A model generated the notes under the pieces. It was given only the letters and a program-made list of their open reading frames with translations, made no database searches and was not told the origin of the DNA. The position numbers and the translations under genes are program-made. DNA of 64,000 bases, from positions 1,612,001 through 1,676,000 of the forward strand of contig NZ_CP167895.1 of NCBI RefSeq assembly GCF_041504345.1, written 5' to 3'. This document shows positions 55,086 through 63,125 of the stretch, one piece after another (position 1 is the stretch's first letter; each line of letters begins with the position of its first letter). The DNA is from Vibrio sp. BS-M-Sm-2. Lineage in GTDB: Bacteria; Pseudomonadota; Gammaproteobacteria; Enterobacterales; Vibrionaceae.

Positions 55086-55823
55086 CTAAGAAGCTTCTAG
55101 TTCACCTGCACCTTGAATTGAACGTTGGCTGTTTTCAACAAGGATAGCCGTCGCCGTTTCTTTCAACGCGCCCCACTCTCCATCGTCAACTTCAATGCCT
55201 TCATTCCACGCCTTCTCTTGAGTTTTAAAAAGCGCTTCCGATTCAATGTGTGTTTGGTAGCCATCTGACAAACGTTCGATATCGAAATCCTGGACGGAAA
55301 GCTCGATGGTCATATTGTGGATATGATCGTCCGATGCCAGAGGCAAATCTGATAAAAACAGTTCTGGTGCAACGCAACCACGGTTGAGCACATACAAAGT
55401 GCTCTTAGGGTTGGATCCGTTGTCCCAACGTGCAGTACACGCGATGCCTTTCGCGGCCAGTTTCACAAGCTCGCTATACGCTAGCCAGCGGTTATGACAG
55501 TTGTTGAGCTCAATTTTCAACGTCTTCTTGCCGACCATTTTTTCAATCGCGTAATCCATCACCACTGGAAGGTGGCACGCCAAACTTGCCTTGTGCAGAT
55601 CAACTTCAACCGTGTTATCACTAAGCACTTGAATGTCCACTGGGCAATCGTCTTCTAGCCCAATGAAGTTGCTCGCATTGTTAAAATGACGAACACCATC
55701 CAAACCGACCATTTGTAAATCTGCCACCATGTTCGCTATCACATCGGCTTCACCACATGTACGACGCATACCCAGAAAGGCTTTATTGACGGCCGCTACC
55801 AGTTCATTGTGAGAAACGATCAT
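55086..55823 (-). CDS. DUF3726 protein
   Basis: 245 aa, soluble, no signal. It is recognised as DUF3726 from the N-terminal VSHNELVAAVNKAFLGMRR and from its position beside the larger uncharacterised gene. It overlaps the upstream gene by four bases and has GGAGG before its start. It is the last gene of the locus. The function is unknown; members occur beside betaine or choline-type catabolic genes. Confidence 0.75.
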   Translation of the reverse strand: MIVSHNELVAAVNKAFLGMRRTCGEADVIANMVADLQMVGLDGVRHFNNASNFIGLEDDCPVDIQVLSDNTVEVDLHKASLACHLPVVMDYAIEKMVGKKTLKIELNNCHNRWLAYSELVKLAAKGIACTARWDNGSNPKSTLYVLNRGCVAPELFLSDLPLASDDHIHNMTIELSVQDFDIERLSDGYQTHIESEALFKTQEKAWNEGIEVDDGEWGALKETATAILVENSQRSIQGAGELEAS

Positions 55824-57559
55824 AACGATTTACCTCCATGTTGAGCGTTGATGTGTGTAGTAGATTTTTGAGAGTCAGCAAGCTCCGCTTCACTTGGTAA
55901 GACTGGGAACACCCATTCGTCCTGATGAATTTCATCAAGCAGTGGTGCACCTTGGAAAAACGTCACTCGTACCCAACGGTCTGAGCGAGGATCAAACTTA
56001 GTCGCGCCAAACATCGCAAGCTTGCAACGCAGTAAATGCATTGGTGGCGAATCTTGATGCAGCACATTCATTTGAATGTCGCCCATCGCCTTGTTGCCTA
56101 GCGTCCATACACGACGAGCTATCGCACGGTGCTGAGGTTGCTTAACAAGGAACTCAGCTAATGAAAGCTCTGGCGCAAACTGCAATAAAGCATGGTACAA
56201 ACGGTAAGCTTGACGACCTATATCCAACGGCAGTTCACGCTCTTCACCTAGCTCCTCACCTCGCACTCCAAGCCTTGGCTCTTCTTTGTCTTGAGAGCGA
56301 TACCAAAACCAGTAGTTGTTCTGTGCTTTGGTAAAATCAGTCGTGATCGCCCAACGGTACTTTTCTTCTAATACAACAAGAAGGTCTTGAATCTTTTTGC
56401 CACTAGGAAGCGACAGTGTTTCGCTGCAATTCATATGCTCTTGATAGGCGTCCACTAATTCTGGGTACAATTCCATCAAGCATGAGATAAGGATTTCTTG
56501 GGCTTCCATACTCATGTGCTTAGATTGTTCAACTAACTGCGCCCACGTATCACATTGGCTGACAGACGCTTCAAGCGATTGCTCAGCCTTTTTAAGGTCA
56601 TCAACCGCCGCTTTGTTTAACTCTTGCTGGGTTTCATTAATGGTGACCACTTGCTCTAGATGGCAAACGGCTTTGTTCATTAAAACGCGCAACGGTTCAA
56701 TCAATGCGGTATCCGTGTGACTAGCTAACACGTCAGCTAATGCATGTTCACGAGTAGTCATCCATTGATCGACAATACTTGGGTGGTTAATCAAATATGG
56801 CGCCATGCCTAAACCAGTAGCATTACCCACACCTAGGTAGCGTTGTAAACCTCTGTGCAAGGTAATCGCCTGTTCTCCGCCTTGTTGCTCCGCTAGGTAA
56901 TGAACCCAATCTAGGCTGAACTCACGCAGCATATAAACCGCACACATTTGCGCACTAAACGACTGATTAAAATCTTCATTTTTCTCTAAGACTTTAAAGT
57001 CAGCAATTCCAAATTTTCCATTGCCGTATACCGCTGTCGTTCGCAGGATGTAACCCACTTCAGCCAGCTCTTTTGGTGTTGGTTGAACACCTTTAGCCAA
57101 GTGACTAACGATATGTTCAAACACACGTACACTTTTGTTTGCACGCGCTAAAACAAGCACATTGTTAGGGTTACGGCCTGCTTCTTGTAGCGGTACATTC
57201 GCACGAAGTCTCTCAAGTAGGGTGACATCAACATCACCAAGAACAAGAGCAAACGTTACGTCCCACTTTTCAGCAATTACACGGTCATTTCGTTCGTCGT
57301 CTGCAATCTCATCGCAGAAGACAACCAAATGATAAACATGATTTGGCGTCTCTAGCTTATAGATAACATGACCAAAACCTTGAGTGTCTAGTTGCCACTC
57401 ATGCTTAGTCACTTTCCATTGCTGTTGTGCCATTTTACGAATCAGAGTTCTTACGAAGCTGATGCGTGTTTGGTGCATTGCACCTAGCCTTTCCGGTGCC
57501 ATGACGACCGTTGCGTCACGTAGTGCTGATTCAGTGTAGGTAGAACGATGTGCATCCAT
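55820..57559 (-). CDS. Uncharacterised 579-aa protein paired with DUF3726
   Basis: I choose the ATG at 57559 (579 aa) because GGTGAG lies just upstream of it; an ATG at 57601 would add 14 residues and has no clear site. The protein is soluble with no signal or membrane segment. A helical, glutamate-rich middle (about 300-380) is followed by a conserved-looking C-terminal part with RQAYRLYHALLQFAPELS and TLGNKAMGDIQMN. I do not recognise a domain. The stop overlaps the DUF3726 start, so the two products probably work together. It could be a regulator or a large unknown enzyme. Confidence 0.75.
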   Translation of the reverse strand: MDAHRSTYTESALRDATVVMAPERLGAMHQTRISFVRTLIRKMAQQQWKVTKHEWQLDTQGFGHVIYKLETPNHVYHLVVFCDEIADDERNDRVIAEKWDVTFALVLGDVDVTLLERLRANVPLQEAGRNPNNVLVLARANKSVRVFEHIVSHLAKGVQPTPKELAEVGYILRTTAVYGNGKFGIADFKVLEKNEDFNQSFSAQMCAVYMLREFSLDWVHYLAEQQGGEQAITLHRGLQRYLGVGNATGLGMAPYLINHPSIVDQWMTTREHALADVLASHTDTALIEPLRVLMNKAVCHLEQVVTINETQQELNKAAVDDLKKAEQSLEASVSQCDTWAQLVEQSKHMSMEAQEILISCLMELYPELVDAYQEHMNCSETLSLPSGKKIQDLLVVLEEKYRWAITTDFTKAQNNYWFWYRSQDKEEPRLGVRGEELGEERELPLDIGRQAYRLYHALLQFAPELSLAEFLVKQPQHRAIARRVWTLGNKAMGDIQMNVLHQDSPPMHLLRCKLAMFGATKFDPRSDRWVRVTFFQGAPLLDEIHQDEWVFPVLPSEAELADSQKSTTHINAQHGGKSL

Positions 57560-57866
57560 TTTGCTCACCACCTTTGTAGTTATAAGGGTTTTGCTAGCCA
57601 TTCAGAACCGATCGTTGCCGTCATTTGAAGCATTGTTGCGACAGTATGTTGGTTAGCTTTCACGTTTTTTGAGGCAAGCGAACTCACCCCTTATTATTTG
57701 TCCTGACTAGATCGATTGACCTAAATACGTGCCGCCCGGTGTATCTTCACCAGTACGGTTTTTCTGTTCCTTTCGGAATCTTGCATCAGCCTTCTTTCAA
57801 AGGCTGATTTGTTCTTATTTAATCAGTTTCTTGTTTTACAGAGCTCTTTCTTACAGAGCTTTATCT
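57560..57866. other. Region between BCCT and 579-aa gene
   Basis: About 307 bases containing a 9-bp hairpin at 57785-57808 (ATCAGCCTT with AAGGCTGAT) without a T-run on the minus strand, and a short repeat of TTACAGAGCT at 57836 and 57851. It may tune expression within the operon. Confidence 0.5.
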
Positions 57867-59474
57867 TTAGAGTCCCTGCTCTTTTGCCATCTTGATTGCG
57901 ATTTGAGGCGCATTCCAAAGTGATGGCAGCAAGATTAAGGACACCGGTACCGCGGTGATAACAATGAACGATTGCAGCGCTGAAATACCGCCGGCTCCTA
58001 GGGAAATCAGAATTAACGCTGTTACCCCCATCATCACCCCCCAAAAGGTACGAATAATTGCATTCGGTTCTGTCTCACCACTGATCACCACACTGATGGT
58101 GTAAGTCATTGAGTCACCAGTCGTTACGATGAAGATCGTGGTTAAGATCAAGAACAGAATTGAGATAAGCATTGGCATTGGTAGCTGCTGAGTTACCGCC
58201 AGTAGCGCACCTGGTAAGTTAAAGCCTTCGAACGCCTTACTTACGCTGCCCGGATCTGCAATCTCAAACGCAAGGCCAGAGCCGCCAACAATTGTGAACC
58301 AGAAACAAGTTACAAACGGTGCGATAAGGCTAATCGTTGATACCAATTGGCGAATACTACGACCGCGTGAAATACGAGCGATGAAGATAGCCATCATTGG
58401 GCCGTAACCTAAGAACCAACCCCAGAAGAACACTGTCCACCAGCTCAACCAACCTTCGTCACCACGGTATGTTGCCATTGGGATGAAGTTATCAATCATG
58501 CTGCCTACACCTTGGATGTAGCCATTGAAGATGAAGTTTGTTGGGCCGAAGATCAGGATGTAGACCATCAATGCCATTGCCAAAATTACGTTGTAACGGC
58601 TTAGCATTTGCATTCCGCGGTTAAGACCACTTAATGCCGATAATGTGTATAGAACGATAGCGAACAGGATGATGATCAACTGCGTTGTGAAGCCATCTGG
58701 AATATCAAACAGCGTGTTCAGTGCATAACTCACTTGCAAGCCTAGGAAACCGATAGGACCAATGGTGCCCGCCGCTACTGCGACAATACAACATGCATCA
58801 ATCAGTGCACCGGTGTGGCCTTTCAGAGCACGCTCTCCTAATACAGGGTAAAGCAGAATACGAGGTTTAAGCGGTAAGCCTTTGTCGTAGTGAAGGTGCA
58901 TAACTACTATAGACGTTAAGCTACCCACAATAGCCCATGCTAGGAAACCCCAGTGCATGAATGATTGCGATAAAGCATTCACCGCGCCTTGCTGCGCATT
59001 TTCTTGCGCGCCATACAATGGTGGTGGGCTAACGTAGTGAGCGATAGGCTCTGCTGCGGCCCAAAATACACCACCGCCTGCAAGTAGCGTACAGAAGATG
59101 ATAGCCATCCAACGGAAACCATCCATTTCCGGTTTAGCGATGCCGCCTAGGATAACCTTGCCTGTTCGCCCTGCAGCTAAGCCAAGACCAATAAGAAAAG
59201 TCAGAAGAAGAAGCATTTGCCAGTAAGGACCAAATACTTTTACAGACCATGCAAAGCCCGCATTTACTAGGCTTGATAACAGCTCGCCATCAAATAGAGC
59301 AAGTGCCACGAACAGAGCGATAAAACCGCCGCTGTACCAAAGTGCTGGGTTGGATAGTCCTAATTTGTCTGACGTAGACTCAGACTCGTTTGTGTTGCTT
59401 TTTGCATTAATTGCTGTGTGTGCTTGACCCGCATTTAAGCTAGAAGATTTCACGCTATTGGTTAAATCAGACAT
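57867..59474 (-). CDS. BCCT-family betaine/carnitine/choline transporter
   Basis: 535 aa with about 12 membrane segments and long cytoplasmic N- and C-terminal ends. The family region near 345-375 reads WWTVFFWGWFLGYGPM then IFIARISRGRSIRQ. In betaine transporters such as BetP the aromatic box is WAWWISW; here it is WGWFLGY (residues 351-357), so two Trp are replaced by Phe and Tyr. That suggests a related but different substrate. GGAG ribosome site. It is placed with catabolic genes, so it supplies carbon and nitrogen rather than (only) osmotic protection. Confidence 0.93.
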   Translation of the reverse strand: MSDLTNSVKSSSLNAGQAHTAINAKSNTNESESTSDKLGLSNPALWYSGGFIALFVALALFDGELLSSLVNAGFAWSVKVFGPYWQMLLLLTFLIGLGLAAGRTGKVILGGIAKPEMDGFRWMAIIFCTLLAGGGVFWAAAEPIAHYVSPPPLYGAQENAQQGAVNALSQSFMHWGFLAWAIVGSLTSIVVMHLHYDKGLPLKPRILLYPVLGERALKGHTGALIDACCIVAVAAGTIGPIGFLGLQVSYALNTLFDIPDGFTTQLIIILFAIVLYTLSALSGLNRGMQMLSRYNVILAMALMVYILIFGPTNFIFNGYIQGVGSMIDNFIPMATYRGDEGWLSWWTVFFWGWFLGYGPMMAIFIARISRGRSIRQLVSTISLIAPFVTCFWFTIVGGSGLAFEIADPGSVSKAFEGFNLPGALLAVTQQLPMPMLISILFLILTTIFIVTTGDSMTYTISVVISGETEPNAIIRTFWGVMMGVTALILISLGAGGISALQSFIVITAVPVSLILLPSLWNAPQIAIKMAKEQGL

Positions 59475-59526
59475 ACTCTGACTCCAGAGGTTTCTTTGCA
59501 GCTGTCATTTGAATGATGACTACAAG

Positions 59527-59569
59527 GGTGTATTTAACACCTGCCCTATTGTTTTTTGTGTTGGGCAGG
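59527..59569. promoter_or_regulatory. Two overlapping inverted repeats between M19 and BCCT genes
   Basis: GGTGT-ATTTA-ACACC (59527-59541) is a perfect 5-bp dyad, and CCTGCCC/GGGCAGG (59540-59569, 16-base loop) overlaps it by two bases. They could be an operator and an mRNA hairpin in the promoter or intercistronic region of the BCCT gene. Confidence 0.45.
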
Positions 59570-59704
59570 CTAATCCATGTTTGGGTTACCGCGTTGCGAA
59601 ATAGACCGTTGTTCCTTTTGAATAGTGAAATTGGTGTAAGCAGCACTTGCTCATTGAACGTTTGTTACAAGGCTGCTAATTCGATGATGGCTCGCGAGAA
59701 ACCA

Positions 59705-60700
59705 TTAACCCTTGGTTTGAGGCTCTAGGCCATCTTTCAAGAAGTTAAACCAGTTTTCTCCCAAGACTTGCCCAGCTTCAGACTCGCTGAAACCATGACG
59801 CATCAATCCGTTATATATGTTTTCCATACCCGCACTACCGCAGAACCAAGGCAACGCATCTGGCCAACCTGAGTTGTTCGCAGAGCCTTCGCCATAGTCC
59901 ATTGCTTTAGACCAACGACCATTTCTCATCCATTCAAGAACGGCTTGAGGTTGGTTTAAGCATAGGTCACTACCAATACCGAGGTGCTCTACGCCGACCA
60001 TGTCAGCGGTAGTCGCAACCATTTGGCAGAAGTCTTCCAACGTACATTGGCTGCCGTTTGGTAGGTGAAATGGGTATAAGCTGAATCCGATTAAGCCACC
60101 GCGTGCAGTTAGGGCTTTAATCACATCATTTGATTTGTTTCGTAGCGCATCATGAGCAAACGTTGGGTTCGCATGGCTGATACAAATAGGACGAGAAGAC
60201 AAGTCAATCGCCTCAAGCGTTGAACGCTCGGCACTGTGAGACATATCGATGATCATGCCCACTCGGTTCATCTCTTCGATAGCTTGTTTACCAAAGCGAG
60301 TAATACCGGTGTCGTTCTTTTCGTAGCAACCCGTCGCCAATAAGCTCTGGTTGTTGTACGTCAATTGCATGATCAAAAGACCTTGCTTACGCATCACCTC
60401 GATAAGACCAATCTCATCGTCGATTGGAGAACAGTTTTGAGCACCAAGGAAAATGCCGACTTTGCCAGTCGCTTTTGCAGCCTCTACATCAGCCATTGAG
60501 TGAATCGGCATGATAAGGTCTGCGTTCTGCTCGAATCTTAAGTTCCACTCTGCAAAGCGAGATAAGGTTTCACGAGCTGTCTCGTGGTAAACCGCGGTAG
60601 CGTGAACTGCTGTAATGCCGCTCGCCTTTAGTGTTTGGAAATACTCTCTGTTCCAATTGCAGTATTGCAATCCATCTATAACAATCCGTTGCTGGTACAT
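59705..60700 (-). CDS. M19 (renal dipeptidase)-like protein with changed zinc site
   Basis: 331 aa from the ATG at 60700 (AGGAG five bases upstream; a GTG at 60706 is also in frame). The amidohydrolase fold of peptidase M19 is clear: MIIDMSHSAERS (His155), ICISHANP (His176) and LGIGSDLC (Asp245). However, the N-terminal DGHND motif reads DGLQY (Leu11 and Tyr13 in place of the zinc-binding His and Asp), and the bridging Glu is Gln88. It is therefore probably not a normal dizinc dipeptidase. Homologues of this type occur in the glycine betaine/dimethylglycine regions of Pseudomonas. It follows the aldehyde dehydrogenase gene and precedes BCCT. Confidence 0.88.
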   Translation of the reverse strand: MYQQRIVIDGLQYCNWNREYFQTLKASGITAVHATAVYHETARETLSRFAEWNLRFEQNADLIMPIHSMADVEAAKATGKVGIFLGAQNCSPIDDEIGLIEVMRKQGLLIMQLTYNNQSLLATGCYEKNDTGITRFGKQAIEEMNRVGMIIDMSHSAERSTLEAIDLSSRPICISHANPTFAHDALRNKSNDVIKALTARGGLIGFSLYPFHLPNGSQCTLEDFCQMVATTADMVGVEHLGIGSDLCLNQPQAVLEWMRNGRWSKAMDYGEGSANNSGWPDALPWFCGSAGMENIYNGLMRHGFSESEAGQVLGENWFNFLKDGLEPQTKG

Positions 60701-60818
60701 AACCACTCCTATTGAAAGCTCAGTGTTCTAGCTCGGTTTTGAAAACACGCTCAAATAACATGTTTTCAAAAATGGGTTAAATCACTTATATAAGTTCGTT
60801 GCTGCTTTGGTTTTAATG

Positions 60819-60888
60819 TTGGCCTGACTCTGTGAATCAGGCCAATTCGATAGCTGGATAGCTAGGAAGTTAATATCTTCAGCTATCC
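60819..60888 (-). other. Two hairpins between aldehyde dehydrogenase and M19 genes
   Basis: TTGGCCTGA/TCAGGCCAA (perfect 9 bp, 60819-60845) and GGATAGCT...GAAG with CTTC.AGCTATCC (60856-60888). No minus-strand T-run follows either, so they may be processing or attenuation structures rather than terminators. Confidence 0.45.
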
Positions 60889-60909
60889 AATTCTTATTTA
60901 GAAAGTGGA

Positions 60910-62373
60910 TTAGTAAGGACGCTGGTAAGCTGTCTTCACTACTGTGTAGAACTCTTTCGCGTATTGACCTTGCTCACGAGGACCGAAGCTAGACTCTTTA
61001 CGGCCACCAAACGGTACGTGGTAATCCGTGCCTGCTGTTGGTAGGTTCACCATCACACAACCGGTTTGCGCTTGTTGCTTGAACATCGCGCTAGTACGTA
61101 GGCTCTGAGTGATGATGCCGCCCGTTAGACCAAAGCGAGTATCGTTGGTTGTCGCGATAGCCTCTTCTAGGTCAGCAACACGAATCACACTTGCCATTGG
61201 TGCAAACACTTCTTCTTGGTTCACTTCCCAATCGTTCTTAGTGTTCAAGAACAGCGTTGGAGACATGTAGAAACCTTCGTGTTTCATGCTTAGGCGTTCG
61301 CCACCAAATGCTAGCTCACCGCCGCTTTGACGTGCTTTCTCAACCCAACCTAGGTTTGCTTCAAGTTGGTTGCCGTCAACAACAGGCCCCATGAACACGC
61401 CGTCTTCTAGTGCGTGACCGACTTTCAGTTCGCTCATACGTTTGATCAGTGCTTCAACGTATTGGTCGTGAATGCCATCCATAACCACTAGACGAGAAGA
61501 TGCTGTACATTTTTGACCCGCACCAGAGAACGAACCTGCGATAGTCGCATCAACAGCTGTTTGGATATCAGCATCATCAGCAACCACAAGTGCGTTCTTA
61601 CTGCCCATTTCTAGTTGGCAACGAACGAAGTTTGGCGCTGTAGCAGCTGCAACCTTACGACCTGTATCAACAGAACCAGTAAAGCTCACACCGTTCACTT
61701 CTTTAGAGTTGATCAGTGCATCACCTACCGTTGAACCGCTACCTAGTACAAGGTTAAACGTACCTGCAGGGATACCTTGGCGGTGGATGATCTCAGTAAG
61801 CGCAACCGCACTTGCTGGTGTTAGGTTTGCTGGTTTCCAGATAACGCTGTTACCGAAAGCCAATGCAGGAGCAATTTTCCAAGCAGCCGTTGCTGTCGGG
61901 AAGTTCCAAGGAGAGATGATGCCGATAACGCCTACCGCTTCACGAGTCACTTCTACAGAAACGCCTGGGCGTACTGAATCCGCGTTGTCACCAATTTGAC
62001 GAAGCACTTCAGCCGCAAAGTATTGGAAGAACTGACCAGCACGGTAAATCTCACCACGACCTTCAGGAAAAGGCTTACCTTCTTCACGAGAAAGAAGCGT
62101 GCCTAGCTCATCACAACGTGCAATCAACTCATCACCAATCGCTTGAAGCACCGCTTGCTTGCGTTCAATCGGCGTTTTTTCCCACTCTGGTTGAGCGTGC
62201 TTCGCCGCTGAAATCGCTTGTTGAACTTGTTCCGCACTTGCTTGTGCAAAGTTACCGATGTTTTCAGAAATATCTGATGGGTTAATGTTCGCAACGGTAC
62301 TTACACCCGCTTGCCATTCGCCGCCGATGTAAAGTGCATTTTCTGCTTGAACATTCTGTAATTGAGTCATCAT
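60910..62373 (-). CDS. NAD(P)-dependent aldehyde dehydrogenase, semialdehyde type
   Basis: 487 aa. Catalytic Cys289 is in SFSGAGQKCTASS, the general base Glu255 in CQLEMGSKN, and the oxyanion Asn157 in SPWNFPT. The C-terminus (FGPREQGQYAKEFYTVVKTAY) resembles alpha-ketoglutaric semialdehyde dehydrogenases, which finish hydroxyproline, glucarate or arabinose breakdown. Codon use is strongly biased (CGT, GGT), implying strong expression. It is followed by the atypical M19 gene and preceded by RidA on the same strand. The substrate is inferred only; betaine aldehyde dehydrogenase is an alternative. Confidence 0.93.
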   Translation of the reverse strand: MMTQLQNVQAENALYIGGEWQAGVSTVANINPSDISENIGNFAQASAEQVQQAISAAKHAQPEWEKTPIERKQAVLQAIGDELIARCDELGTLLSREEGKPFPEGRGEIYRAGQFFQYFAAEVLRQIGDNADSVRPGVSVEVTREAVGVIGIISPWNFPTATAAWKIAPALAFGNSVIWKPANLTPASAVALTEIIHRQGIPAGTFNLVLGSGSTVGDALINSKEVNGVSFTGSVDTGRKVAAATAPNFVRCQLEMGSKNALVVADDADIQTAVDATIAGSFSGAGQKCTASSRLVVMDGIHDQYVEALIKRMSELKVGHALEDGVFMGPVVDGNQLEANLGWVEKARQSGGELAFGGERLSMKHEGFYMSPTLFLNTKNDWEVNQEEVFAPMASVIRVADLEEAIATTNDTRFGLTGGIITQSLRTSAMFKQQAQTGCVMVNLPTAGTDYHVPFGGRKESSFGPREQGQYAKEFYTVVKTAYQRPY

Positions 62374-62569
62374 TCTGTCCTTGTAACGGTTAGGTTGCGG
62401 TTGAGTCTGGCAACCATCTGGTTAATTAATAAACTGTTAATATTCAGGTAATTAATTGCTAAAATAAGTCGTACATTTTGTATCTAAAGTAAACCCGATC
62501 GCTTGTATCAATAAACCGCTTTAATTCAAAAGAGTTTTGATCCGCAAATAGCCTTAGTTCACAGTCGAA

Positions 62570-62968
62570 TTATTCAGGTTGAGACGCCGATGCATAAACC
62601 ACAAACTCGACTAACATCTCTTCTCTTGCTAACCCTGCAACGACGACCGCAGCACGGTTTGGATAAGGTGCATTGAAGTATTCTCCGTATACGCTGTTGA
62701 CCGTTTTTAGATATTCACGGTCTGTCACGTAAATCAGAACTTGCAGCACGGAATCCATAGATTCGCCTGCACACTCCAACGTATGAACAAGGTTGTTAAA
62801 AGTCTGACGCGTTTGCGCTTCGATACCGCCTTCTACTACTGCGCCCGTTTCATCAATTGGAATCTGCGCGGTGTATAGAGTGCCGTTATTTACGATTGCC
62901 CACTCTAGTGGTGCTTTTGAAGCAAAAAGAGCGGTTTTTACTGGGTGTTTTTTAGTTTGTGCGTTCAC
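62570..62968 (-). CDS. RidA-family imine/enamine deaminase
   Basis: 132 aa from the GTG at 62968 (a TTG four codons upstream is possible). The family pattern includes YPNRAAVVV with the Arg needed for catalysis and EMLVEFVVYA with the Glu. RidA proteins hydrolyse reactive imines or enamines produced by amino acid oxidases. Beside a semialdehyde dehydrogenase it suggests a pathway passing through an imine, such as oxidation of a proline-type compound. It is divergent from the LysR gene. Confidence 0.9.
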   Translation of the reverse strand: MNAQTKKHPVKTALFASKAPLEWAIVNNGTLYTAQIPIDETGAVVEGGIEAQTRQTFNNLVHTLECAGESMDSVLQVLIYVTDREYLKTVNSVYGEYFNAPYPNRAAVVVAGLAREEMLVEFVVYASASQPE

Positions 62969-63059
62969 GATTCCATCCAACTTTGTAACAACTATGTTTC
63001 AAGATGGTTAAATACTGCACCTTGACGACTGATAAATCTAACGGTAAATTTTGTGCATT

Positions 63060-63078
63060 TGATAAATAAAATCTATCA
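63060..63078. promoter_or_regulatory. Candidate LysR operator between ridA-like and lysR genes
   Basis: TGATAAATAAAATCTATCA has perfect TGATA/TATCA ends and contains a T-N11-A core. TGATAAAT also occurs exactly 30 bases earlier (63030), so two sites lie on nearly the same helix face. It is 47 bases before the LysR start. Confidence 0.55.
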
Positions 63079-63125
63079 CCTTTCAAAAAGTAAGGTATAG
63101 CAAGGGCTAGAGAAGGATCAGTGCC

